This document shows positions 34,741 to 43,005 of a DNA stretch of 43,540 nucleotides, in pieces. This stretch comes from Rhodocyclaceae bacterium (GTDB lineage Bacteria; Pseudomonadota; Gammaproteobacteria; Burkholderiales; Rhodocyclaceae), in NCBI GenBank assembly GCA_020445785.1, contig JAGRFZ010000083.1, forward strand, positions 10,653 to 54,192, given 5' to 3'. The notes below the pieces were generated by a model. It saw only the letters and a program-made list of their open reading frames with translations, did not search any database and had not been told where the DNA came from. Position numbers and translations under genes: made by a program. Position 1 is the stretch's first letter; each line of letters starts with the position of its first letter.

Positions 34741-35877
34741 ATGAATCCGCTGATGCAGCGACTGTTCCATACCGTGCGCGACGGCCTCTTCATCATCTCG
34801 CGCCAGGGGCAGGTGCGCTTTGCGAACGAGGCTGCGCTGAGGCTGATCCCGTCCCAACCCGGTGAGCCGATCAAGAACAATCAGATCGCCCGCATGGTGG
34901 GCGGGGCCACCGCCGGCCACATCGCGGTCCCCCACATCGAGCGTATCCAACTCGGTGACGAATGCCTGGTGGCCGACGCCGACACCATCCAGGCACATCT
35001 GCTGGCCAGCCCGGTCGGAACCGACTTCGTCGTCGTTCTCTACAACCTGACGGCAGAACAGTTCTACTCGGCGGCGATCGAAAATCTCGCCCATCTGATC
35101 GACCGCGAATGCCGTGCGCCGATGGACCAGCTCGACGAGGCCCTCGGTGAGCTGGTGGCGTCGGTGGAGGACGGTGACGAACAGCGCCGCATCGGCTCGG
35201 CCCGCGGGCGGGTGGCTGCGCTCGGCCAGCAGTTGGCGGAGCAGCTCGCCCGACTGTCCGCGCTGGCGACGCTGTCCCACGGCCATGCCATCTGCGCCAA
35301 CGACCGGATCGTCGTGCGCGAATGGTTGGCGGCCGAGTGCCACCGACTGCGCGACCTCGCGTTGGAGCGCAACGTCACGTTGCTGCCGCTGGCGGGCGAC
35401 GACCTGCCGCCGCTCTACGGCAGCGAGCGTTGGCTCGGGCGGGCGTTGCGCGAGGCGCTGGACAACGCCTTGAAGTACGCGCCGTCGCGCAGCGAGATCG
35501 CCGTCAAGGCAGTCCACCTCAATGGATTTGTGCGGCTCACGGTGCGCAACGAGGGGGCGGGCGTGATGGCGCCGGCGCTCCGTCAGCGGCTGATGCAGCC
35601 GCTGTATCGCGGTCGCAATGCGCGAGAGCGGAAAGAGCAGGGCTTCGGCATCGGACTGCCGGTCGCGCGCCAGATCGTCGAGCTGCACGGGGGGCGGATG
35701 AACGTCGAACAGCAGGTCGAGAACGATTTCACCTGCGTCATCGAACTGCCGGCGGGCGCGCGAGCTTCCGCCGACGCCCAACTCGACGTCGAGCAGGCCA
35801 AGCGCTACGCGCGCGACCTCGCTCGCCTCATGGAACGCCGCAAGAGTGCGGCCGCCGTCACTGGGAGCACAGCATGA
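34741..35877 (+). CDS. PAS-domain histidine-kinase-like protein lacking the phospho-acceptor His
   Basis: A 378-residue cytoplasmic protein. Residues about 1-105 form a PAS-like domain (DGLFIISRQGQVRFANEAALR). A dimerisation region follows in which the expected HELRTPL-type motif reads RECRAPM, placing Arg122 where His should be. The ATPase part is preserved: ALDNALKYAPS (N-box) and QGFGIGLPVARQIVELHGG (G-box). It may bind ATP without autophosphorylating, or act as a phosphatase or scaffold for the response regulator whose ATG overlaps its TGA. GGAGG precedes the ATG at 34741. The first part of the ATPase domain is short and the Asp of the usual G1 box (DxGxG) reads NEGAG, another degenerate sign. 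Confidence 0.85.
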   Translation: MNPLMQRLFHTVRDGLFIISRQGQVRFANEAALRLIPSQPGEPIKNNQIARMVGGATAGHIAVPHIERIQLGDECLVADADTIQAHLLASPVGTDFVVVLYNLTAEQFYSAAIENLAHLIDRECRAPMDQLDEALGELVASVEDGDEQRRIGSARGRVAALGQQLAEQLARLSALATLSHGHAICANDRIVVREWLAAECHRLRDLALERNVTLLPLAGDDLPPLYGSERWLGRALREALDNALKYAPSRSEIAVKAVHLNGFVRLTVRNEGAGVMAPALRQRLMQPLYRGRNARERKEQGFGIGLPVARQIVELHGGRMNVEQQVENDFTCVIELPAGARASADAQLDVEQAKRYARDLARLMERRKSAAAVTGSTA

Positions 35878-36263
35878 ACAAGATCATCCTCATCGTCGAA
35901 GACCAGGCCGACATCCGCAAGTTGATCCGCATGACCCTCGAGTTCGGCGACTACGAACTGCACGAGGCCGACAACGGCGTCGGTGGCCTGCGCATGCTGG
36001 AGGGCATCAAGCCGCACCTGATGCTGCTGGACGTGATGATGCCGGGCGAACTGGACGGCTTCCAGGTATGCGAACGGGTCAAGCGAGATGCCCGCCTGGC
36101 CACCACGCGGGTGGTGATGCTGACGGCGCGCGGCCAGCAGACCGATCTCGAGGCCGGCACCCGGGCCGGTGCCGACGCCTATCTGACCAAACCCTTCAGC
36201 CCGCTGGAATTGATCGACACGGTGGAGGCGATGCTGGACCAGCAGGCCGCCGAGACTGTCTGA
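35874..36263 (+). CDS. Single-domain response regulator
   Basis: A 129-residue receiver without an output domain. The acidic pair lies in IVEDQADI, the phospho-acceptor is Asp53 in MLLDVMMPGELDGF, the switch threonine is in MLTARGQ and the lysine is in YLTKPFSP. It starts within the stop codon of the kinase-like gene. It may be a shuttle receiver phosphorylated by the large LOV kinase downstream, since the adjacent kinase-like protein appears unable to autophosphorylate. Confidence 0.93.
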   Translation: MNKIILIVEDQADIRKLIRMTLEFGDYELHEADNGVGGLRMLEGIKPHLMLLDVMMPGELDGFQVCERVKRDARLATTRVVMLTARGQQTDLEAGTRAGADAYLTKPFSPLELIDTVEAMLDQQAAETV

Positions 36264-36273
36264 GGAGAACGGC

Positions 36274-37485
36274 ATGAACGTGAATATCCGTCGCCGCCAG
36301 TGCCTGGCGGCCAGCGCTGCCCTCGTTGGTCTCGGGCTTGCCCCGCGACTGGTCCACGCCGCCCGGCCGCGGCCGGTGGTGATCGGACTGGACGCCGAAT
36401 TCCGCGATCGCACCAGTACCTCGGACGAAGCGATCCGCCGCGGCATCGAGTTTGCGATTGCCGACATCGAGCAGGCGGGTGGTGTGCTGGGGGGGCGTCC
36501 GCTGCAGCTGCTGAGCCTCGACAATCGCAGCCTGCCGGCACGCGGCGTCGACAACGTGCGCAGGTTCGTCGCCATGGAAGACGTCGTCGCCTACTTCTGC
36601 GGCAAGTTCAGCCCGGTGGTGCTCGAGTGCCTGCCCATCGTCCATGAGTTCGGCCTTCCGCTATTGGATCCATGGGCTGCCGCCGACCGCATCGTCGACA
36701 ATGGTTATTCGCCGAACTACGCTTTCCGGCTGGGCCTGCGCGACAGTTGGGCGATGCAGGTGCTGATCGACGAGCTGGCCGGTCGCGGCATCCGCGACAT
36801 CGCGCTGTTCGTGCCCAACAGCGGCTGGGGACGCAGCAACGTGGCGGCGGCGACCAAGCATCTGGAGAGCCGGCCCGAGCTGCGGATGTGCAGCATCGAG
36901 TGGCACAACTGGGGTGGCGAGACCGACCTCCTCGACCGCTACCTGACCATGCTCGAGAAGGGTGCCAAGGGGCTCGTGCTGGTGGCCAACGAGGCGGAGG
37001 GTGCCGTGCTGGTGAAGAACATCGCCAGCCTGCCCGCGTCACGCCACATCCCGGTGGTCAGCCACTGGGGCGTGACCGGCGGGCGCTTCGCGGAACTGTG
37101 CGGTGGCGCACTGCAGGAGATCGACTTCTGTGTGGTCCAGACCTTCAGTTTCGCTCGGCAGCGCAACGACGCAGCCCGCCGCCTCGCCGAGCGCAGCGTC
37201 GCCGCCTACGGCGTCGACGATCCGCTCGACATCCCTTCCGCACTGGGCATTGCCCAGGCCTACGACCTGACCCGGTTGCTGGCGCTGGCGATCGACCGAG
37301 CCGGGGTCACCGATCGCGCGGTGGTCCGCGCAGCCCTCGAGGACCTGCCGCCCCATGACGGCGTGGTTCGCAGCTATCCGCGCGCCTTCACGCCGGATTC
37401 GCATGAAGCGATGGCGCTCGAGGACTTGTTCCTCGCACGCTTCGACGCACGGGGTCGCCTGCTGCCGATCGGATCGGAGCAGTGA
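36274..37485 (+). CDS. Periplasmic branched-chain-amino-acid-type binding protein
   Basis: A 403-residue LivJ/Peripla_BP_6 protein. The N-terminus (NIRRRQCLAASAALVGLGLAP) is a signal with an RRRQCL twin-arginine-like motif, cleaved probably after VHAA. The mature part starts VVIGLDAEFRD and shows the two-lobe pattern (GGRPLQLLSLDN, YFCGKFSPVVLECLPI, FVPNSGWGRSN, GAKGLVLVAN, VSHWGVTGG). No permease or ATPase gene is nearby; instead it lies between signalling genes, just ahead of a membrane kinase with a periplasmic sensor region. It is probably a ligand sensor, as in LuxP- or TorT-type systems. GAGGAG precedes the ATG at 36274. Confidence 0.9.
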   Translation: MNVNIRRRQCLAASAALVGLGLAPRLVHAARPRPVVIGLDAEFRDRTSTSDEAIRRGIEFAIADIEQAGGVLGGRPLQLLSLDNRSLPARGVDNVRRFVAMEDVVAYFCGKFSPVVLECLPIVHEFGLPLLDPWAAADRIVDNGYSPNYAFRLGLRDSWAMQVLIDELAGRGIRDIALFVPNSGWGRSNVAAATKHLESRPELRMCSIEWHNWGGETDLLDRYLTMLEKGAKGLVLVANEAEGAVLVKNIASLPASRHIPVVSHWGVTGGRFAELCGGALQEIDFCVVQTFSFARQRNDAARRLAERSVAAYGVDDPLDIPSALGIAQAYDLTRLLALAIDRAGVTDRAVVRAALEDLPPHDGVVRSYPRAFTPDSHEAMALEDLFLARFDARGRLLPIGSEQ

Positions 37486-37487
37486 CG

Positions 37488-40400
37488 ATGGCCGCCAGCA
37501 CACTCGCCCAGCGTTACCAGCGGTGGGTCGACAGCAGCTTGGCGAACCGTTTCACGGTGGCCGCCGTCGGCCTGGTCGGGATCGCGGTGATGTTGCTCTC
37601 GGTGCTCACCTACGCGGTCATCGGCACCCTGCTCAACGATCGCGAACACGCGCGCATCGAGGCCCATGCCGGCGCGGCGGCGCTACGCATGCAGTCCCAG
37701 CTCGAGAACATCGTTCGTGCCAGTCGGGATCTCGCCCGGCGCACGCTGGTGCGCACGGCGCTCGCCGACTCCGCCGGTCGCCAGGCCTACCTGGGACCCT
37801 TCGTGCGCGAATTTCGGGATGGTCTGGACGGCGTGGCGGCGGTCGAGATTGCCGACTTCAAGGGGCGGACGCTGATCCGCAGTGGTGCGTCCTCGGTTGC
37901 CTCCGAGGTCGAGACGCTGGCCGCACGGGTCGCGGCCGATGGGCGCTGGCGGGCCAAGCTGCGGCAGCATGCCGGGCGCCCCCGCCTGCTGCTCGCCTAC
38001 CCGGTGATCTACGCGCCGACCGGCACCTCCGAGGGCGCGGCGCTGGTCGAGGTGGATCTCGCCGGATTGTTCGAGACCACCTTCGGGCCGGTCGCCGGCG
38101 ATTTTCGGCTGCACCTGCGAAACGAGCGCGGCGAAGATCTGCTTGCGCTCGGGCGTGGCTTCCCGGAGAACGGAATCGGGGCGTCGCTGCCAGTGACCTC
38201 GGGACTGGAAGCGGGAATCCCTCGGCTGTCCGTGCGGGCCGAAATCAGCGTGGTCGAGGCCTACCAGCCGCTGCTGGCACTGGCGATGGCCTATCTGCTG
38301 GTGGCCGCCGCTGCGCTGGCGGCGACACGCAGTCTGGCGACCCGCACGGCGCGTCGGCTTACCCGGCCGCTACGTGCGCTGGCGGGCGCGGCACGGAAGA
38401 TCGCCGAACACGGCGTCGGCGCCGGCTGTTGCGTGGCCGCGGACGGCAGCGACGAGATCGGCGCCGTCGGTCGGGCCTTCAACCACATGCTGGATACCGT
38501 GTGCAGCGCCCAGGACAGCCTCGAGCGCGCGGTCGCTCGGCGCACCCAGGCGCTGGCCGAGGCCCAGGCGCGGCTCGCCGGCATCCTCGAATCGATCCAG
38601 GACGTGCTCTATTCGGTGAGCCCCGACCTGCGCCGCACGCTGTACATGAGCCCGAGCATCTACCGCATCACCGGCACCCGCTCGCTCGATCCGCGGGTCG
38701 ATCTCACCTGGTTGCGCTCGCTGGTGCACGAGGCCGACCGCGCCCGTGTGGAGGACGCCCAACGGCGGCTCTTCGACGAAGGCTTCACGGAACTGCGCTA
38801 TCGCATCGTGTGCCCGGACAACAGCCACCGCTGGCTGTTCGAGCGCATCTACCTCGTGTTCGACGAACACGGCGCGCCGGCGCACATCGACGGCATCATC
38901 AGCGACGTCACCACCCAGGTCGAATCCGACGCCGCACGCAAGGCGGCGGAGCGCACGCTGCGTCTGAAGGACCGGGCGCTGGAGTCGAGCCGCAGCGGCA
39001 TTCTGATCATCGCGGTGTCGCACGACACGGAGGAACGCATCGAGTACGCCAATCCGGCTTTTGCGGCGCTGACCGGCTTCGAAGCGCGCGAGGCCGTCGG
39101 CCGCGACTGGCGCTTCCTGCAAGCCGACCGGCGCGATGCGGACGCCGTGGCTACGCTGCGGGCGGCCGTGCGCAGCCGCAGCGAATGCGCGGTGACCCTG
39201 CGGCTGCGCTGCCGTGCCGACACCCGACGCTGGTGCGAGCTGACGATCTCGCCGGTGCGCGACGCCACCGGTGCCGAGGTCACCCACATGATCGGCGTGC
39301 TCAACGACATCTCGGAACGCATCCGCTCGGAGCGTCGCTACCAGTCGGTGGTCGAGAGCGTCAAGGACGTGATCTTCCAGGCCGACGCCGACGGCCGCTG
39401 GACCTTCCTCAACCCGGCCTGGGAAGAGATCACCGGTTTCGGTGCGAAGACTTCGCTCGGCAGACCGCTCGGCGATTTCATCCACCGGGACGACGCCGAC
39501 GCGGCACTCGCCGAACTCGATGCCTTGCACGACGGCACGCGGGACGCCTGTACCTTCGACGCACGCTTGTGCACCGCCGATGGCGGCTGGCGCCGAATCA
39601 AGCTGTACGCCCGTGCCAGCCACGACGAACTGGGCCTGCCGTCCGGCATCAGCGGCACCCTCAGCGACATTACCGAGCGCTACAACGCGGAAGAGGAACT
39701 GCGCATTCGCGACCGGGCGCTCCAGGCCAGTTCGAACGGGATCGTGATCTCGGACATGACCTTGCCCGACCAGCCGATCGTCTATGCCAACGCAGCCTTC
39801 ACCCGTATCACCGGCTACTCGGAAGAGGAGGTGCTGGGCAACAACTGTCGGTTTCTGCAGGCCGGCGAGACGGGCCAGGCCGAGATCGAGACGCTGCGCG
39901 AGGCGATCGCCGCGGAACGGGAATGTCACGTCGTCATGCGCAACTTCCGCAAGGACGGGACGATGTTCTGGAACGAACTGTCGATGGCGCCGGTGCGCGA
40001 CCCCCAGAGCGGGCGCGTCACGCATTACGTCGGTGTGCAGAACGACGTCACCGAGCAGCGCGCGGCCGAAGCCCGCATGTTCGAGTGGTTCGTGCGGCTC
40101 GACACGGTGTTCACCCTCAGCCCCGACGGCTTCGTCTCGTTCGACGACGAGGGCCGGCTGGCCTTCGCCAATCCGTCGTTCGAGCGCATGGTCGGCCTCA
40201 ACATCGGCGACATGGCCGGTATGAGCGTTGCCGAACTCGATCAGGTGCTGCGCGAGCGCTGTGACCCGGCGCAGCCCTTTCCGGCCCTTGCCGACGGCTT
40301 CAGTGCGGTCGACGACGACGAAGGCGACGATGCCGGCCGGCCCGCGCGCAATCACATTACGCTGTTGCAGCCGATCCACCGCGTGTTGTCGAGGCGCATC

Positions 40401-41198
40401 CGCCAGGCCGGCTCGCAGGCCGGCAGCCGGGTGGTCTATTTCCGCGACGTCACTCGCGAGACCGAGGTCGACCGCATGAAGAGCGAGTTCCTGTCCACCG
40501 CCGCCCACGAACTGCGTACGCCGATGGCCAGCATCATGGGCTTCTCCGAATTGCTGCTCAACCGCAGCTACGACGAGGACCGCACCCGTGACCTGCTCGA
40601 AACCATCAATCGGCAGTCGAGTCGGCTTACGCACCTGCTCAACGAGCTGCTGGATCTCGCGCGCATCGAAGCCCGCGCCGGCAAGGATTTCAAGGTGGCC
40701 CGCGTCGGCCTCGGCGCAATCATCGACGAGACCTTGAAGGCGCTGATGATCCCCGGCGACGCGAGGCGGGTGCGTGTCAGCGTGCCGGATCCGACCCCGC
40801 AGGTGACGGTGGACGTGGCGAAGATGCAGCAGGCGCTCACCAACGTCCTGTCGAACGCCTACAAGTACTCGCCGGCCGGTGGCGAGATCACGCTGACCCT
40901 GTTGTTCGATGGCGACGGTTCGAACCGTCGGGTCGGCATCGAAGTCACCGACCAGGGCATCGGCATGACGCCCGAACAATGCGCGCGCGCCTTCGAGCGC
41001 TTCTTCCGTGCCGACACCTCGGGCAACATCCCCGGTACCGGTCTCGGCCTGTCGCTGGTCAAGGAGATCGTCGAACTCCATGGCGGCCAGGTCACGCTGG
41101 ACAGCGCCAGTGGTCACGGCACCCGCTTCGTCCTGTGGCTGCCGGTTGCCGACGAATCGGCCGAAGTCCGTGGCGAGCTGACCGCCGAGGAGTACTGA
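37488..41198 (+). CDS. Membrane multi-PAS histidine kinase with a LOV photoreceptor domain
   Basis: A 1236-residue kinase. TM1 (about 22-46), a ~210-residue periplasmic region, TM2 (about 260-281) and HAMP are followed by five PAS-type domains. Domain 2 (about 495-605) is LOV-like but degenerate: RDWRFLQ with Trp541 at the flavin-Cys position. Domain 4 (about 740-855) is canonical LOV: GNNCRFLQ with Cys787, NFRKDGTMFWNEL and YVGVQNDVTE. HisKA has His1007 in AAHELRTPM; the HATPase has LSNAYKYSPAGG, DQGIGM and GTGLGLSL. It likely senses blue light via FMN and, through its periplasmic region or the upstream binding protein, a ligand. The ATG at 37488 has GGAG eight bases upstream; a GTG at 37482 is too close to it. 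Confidence 0.93.
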   Translation: MAASTLAQRYQRWVDSSLANRFTVAAVGLVGIAVMLLSVLTYAVIGTLLNDREHARIEAHAGAAALRMQSQLENIVRASRDLARRTLVRTALADSAGRQAYLGPFVREFRDGLDGVAAVEIADFKGRTLIRSGASSVASEVETLAARVAADGRWRAKLRQHAGRPRLLLAYPVIYAPTGTSEGAALVEVDLAGLFETTFGPVAGDFRLHLRNERGEDLLALGRGFPENGIGASLPVTSGLEAGIPRLSVRAEISVVEAYQPLLALAMAYLLVAAAALAATRSLATRTARRLTRPLRALAGAARKIAEHGVGAGCCVAADGSDEIGAVGRAFNHMLDTVCSAQDSLERAVARRTQALAEAQARLAGILESIQDVLYSVSPDLRRTLYMSPSIYRITGTRSLDPRVDLTWLRSLVHEADRARVEDAQRRLFDEGFTELRYRIVCPDNSHRWLFERIYLVFDEHGAPAHIDGIISDVTTQVESDAARKAAERTLRLKDRALESSRSGILIIAVSHDTEERIEYANPAFAALTGFEAREAVGRDWRFLQADRRDADAVATLRAAVRSRSECAVTLRLRCRADTRRWCELTISPVRDATGAEVTHMIGVLNDISERIRSERRYQSVVESVKDVIFQADADGRWTFLNPAWEEITGFGAKTSLGRPLGDFIHRDDADAALAELDALHDGTRDACTFDARLCTADGGWRRIKLYARASHDELGLPSGISGTLSDITERYNAEEELRIRDRALQASSNGIVISDMTLPDQPIVYANAAFTRITGYSEEEVLGNNCRFLQAGETGQAEIETLREAIAAERECHVVMRNFRKDGTMFWNELSMAPVRDPQSGRVTHYVGVQNDVTEQRAAEARMFEWFVRLDTVFTLSPDGFVSFDDEGRLAFANPSFERMVGLNIGDMAGMSVAELDQVLRERCDPAQPFPALADGFSAVDDDEGDDAGRPARNHITLLQPIHRVLSRRIRQAGSQAGSRVVYFRDVTRETEVDRMKSEFLSTAAHELRTPMASIMGFSELLLNRSYDEDRTRDLLETINRQSSRLTHLLNELLDLARIEARAGKDFKVARVGLGAIIDETLKALMIPGDARRVRVSVPDPTPQVTVDVAKMQQALTNVLSNAYKYSPAGGEITLTLLFDGDGSNRRVGIEVTDQGIGMTPEQCARAFERFFRADTSGNIPGTGLGLSLVKEIVELHGGQVTLDSASGHGTRFVLWLPVADESAEVRGELTAEEY

Positions 41199-41199
41199 C

Positions 41200-42063
41200 A
41201 TGCCACGGAACATGACGACATTCGGGACCGAAACGGAGATCTTCCTGTCGGACGCGGACGTGCCCTTCGCCGTCTCTTCGAACGGTTCCGCGCCGCTCCG
41301 GCCGGCTTTGGGCGGCGACCGGCTGGAGCGAGTGGCTGCCTTCAAGCAGATGTATCGTTTGATGGACGATTTCCACCGTGTGCGCTGCGAGCGCGATGCG
41401 GCCTTCCGCGAACTGACCCGCGCCCATCACGAGACCTTGTTCCGGCTGGCCTACGCTGCCGAGTTGAAGGCGGGTCGCAGCGGCGGGCGGATCGTGCGCA
41501 TCGGTGCGTTGTCGGCCATTCTCGGCCGAGCCATGGGCCGCCCCCAGGGCTGGTGCGAGATGTTGCTGCTGGCCGCGCCGATGCTCGACGTGGGCACGAT
41601 CGGCGTGCCCGACCGCCCGGCGCCCGACGCCGCGACCACATCCGGCACCGCGCATGAGACTGAGGCGGCCCTCCACCACACCGAACTGGGGGCGCGAATT
41701 CTGGGCGGATCCGACATCCCGGTGCTCAACATGGCCTGCGAGATCGCCTTGTGCCACCACGAGCGTTGGGACGGACAGGGCCGTCCGGGTGGGCTGGCCG
41801 GACGCCGGATTCCGTTGTCGGCCCGTATCGTCGCGGTGGTCGATGCCTTCGACGGGTTCGACCGCAAGGAACATCCGGGCGAGTTCGGCGACGGCGCCGT
41901 GGCGCACCTGCAGGCGATGGCCGGCAGCCGCTTCGATCCGACCATCGTCGCGGCTTTGGCGGAAAACGCTGCGCGGCTTGCGTCGGCGCGCGCGTTCGTC
42001 GACGGGCAGCGGCTCGGCTGCGACGGGAACCCCTGGGAGGGGGACTGGTGGACGGTGTTTTGA
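41200..42063 (+). CDS. Degenerate HD-GYP domain protein
   Basis: A 287-residue protein. Residues about 75-250 follow the HD-GYP pattern but with lost residues. The early H of the TGxHxxR motif is Arg97. The HD pair is Leu129-Asp130 (APMLDVGTIGVPD) with Thr133 for the usual Lys. GYP reads GRP (194-196). His159-160, His186-187-Glu188 and the late DAFD remain. It is therefore unlikely to be a normal cyclic-di-GMP phosphodiesterase and may bind cyclic-di-GMP or act as a partner of the kinase. Only one base separates it from the LOV-kinase gene, with GAGGAG as its ribosome binding site. Confidence 0.82.
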   Translation: MPRNMTTFGTETEIFLSDADVPFAVSSNGSAPLRPALGGDRLERVAAFKQMYRLMDDFHRVRCERDAAFRELTRAHHETLFRLAYAAELKAGRSGGRIVRIGALSAILGRAMGRPQGWCEMLLLAAPMLDVGTIGVPDRPAPDAATTSGTAHETEAALHHTELGARILGGSDIPVLNMACEIALCHHERWDGQGRPGGLAGRRIPLSARIVAVVDAFDGFDRKEHPGEFGDGAVAHLQAMAGSRFDPTIVAALAENAARLASARAFVDGQRLGCDGNPWEGDWWTVF

Positions 42064-42075
42064 TGCTGTCGGCAG

Positions 42076-42711
42076 TCAGCCGCCAGCCTCCTCGGCAGAG
42101 CGCCGCCGCCGCCGCATCAGACGATGCAAGGCCACCACCTTGGCCTGCAGATAGCCACGCAGCTCACTGAACGGGACCGGCTTGCCGTAGCGCGTGACCC
42201 CTTCCGGCAAGCCGCCGCGCTCTTCGATCTCGTCGTCCGGCATGCCGCTGACGACCACCAGATCGGTCTCCTCCAACAGCGGATTGCCGGCCACGCGACG
42301 CAGCATCTCGAAACCGTCGACCAGCGGCATGACCAGATCGGCGATCAGCACGTCGGGGGGATTTCGCCCCAACTCCAGCACCGCATCGACGCCGTTGGAC
42401 ACCATCTTGACGTCGAGCGGCAGCCGCCACGCCTCGAAGTTGTGGGCGTAGAGCTTGCGCATGATCTCGTCGTCCTCGGCCACCAGCACGCGCAGCTTCT
42501 CGTGGGGTTCGGTCTGGGGCGTGCCGCCGCCCGAACGCGCCAGGAAGGCTTCGACCGATGCGGTCAGGATGCGCCGGTGGCCGCCGGCGGTCTTCCAGGC
42601 CTCCAGGGTGCCGTTCTCGACCATCTGCTGCACCGTGCCCGGCGACAGGCCGAGCCGCTTGGCGGCCACCGAGGTGCTGCAATAGGAAGTGAGGTCCGTC
42701 GGTCGGGGCAT
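42076..42711 (-). CDS. Excisionase-type HTH protein fused to a receiver domain
   Basis: A 211-residue protein with reversed order: an N-terminal DNA-binding helix-turn-helix (STSVAAKRLGLSPGTVQQMV, then AWKTAGGHRRI, typical of excisionase/MerR-like HTH_17), then a receiver (about 72-195) with Asp in VLIADLVMPLVDGFEML and KP in YGKPVPFSEL. It is convergent with the LOV-kinase genes, 12 bases away, and is a candidate output regulator for them. A short AT-rich leader (GGAAATTCGGAAAAATC region) precedes it without a clear Shine-Dalgarno. Confidence 0.88.
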   Translation of the reverse strand: MPRPTDLTSYCSTSVAAKRLGLSPGTVQQMVENGTLEAWKTAGGHRRILTASVEAFLARSGGGTPQTEPHEKLRVLVAEDDEIMRKLYAHNFEAWRLPLDVKMVSNGVDAVLELGRNPPDVLIADLVMPLVDGFEMLRRVAGNPLLEETDLVVVSGMPDDEIEERGGLPEGVTRYGKPVPFSELRGYLQAKVVALHRLMRRRRRSAEEAGG

Positions 42712-43005
42712 TGGAAATTCGGAAAAATCGGCAAATTCTTCGAAATCTTACACGATCGCCGTGGTTCCGGGGCGGGGACGGCCGGCATGCCGTCGGCTCG
42801 ACCGGCACGCCGCGTTGAATCGCCTTGCCGCCGGCGCGTCACCGCGGCGCGATGCGGCGAGGGGTGGTTCGGTCCGACGCGACCGGTGGACGCCTTCCCT
42901 GCGGTCGAGAAGCGTGCATGCCGGGCGCGCTCGGGCCCGACCAACGGGCGCACGTGGGCACCCGATTCGAACGCGTTCGGCCGCAGTTTTCAGGATAATT
43001 CTCGG
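42712..43005. promoter_or_regulatory. Divergent region before the ABC exporter
   Basis: These 294 bases lie between the HTH-receiver gene (minus) and the ABC gene (plus). The end near the HTH-receiver gene is AT-rich (42712-42750) and likely holds its promoter. Near the ABC gene, GATAAT (42994-42999) is an excellent -10 whose predicted start point falls at about the ATG, so a leaderless or very short-leader transcript is possible. AGGA ten bases before the ATG is an alternative ribosome site. Confidence 0.4.

Noticed and set aside
34680-34865. Short His-rich reading frame overlapping the start of the PAS kinase-like gene, considered as a leader peptide
   Set aside because: The His codons come from a CATCATCAC run by the ribosome binding site; no attenuator pair of alternative hairpins or terminator was seen.
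38370-41345. 991-residue minus-strand frame opposite the LOV kinase
   Set aside because: It is a shadow of the kinase gene: compositionally odd, no motifs, and it covers a gene with clear domains.
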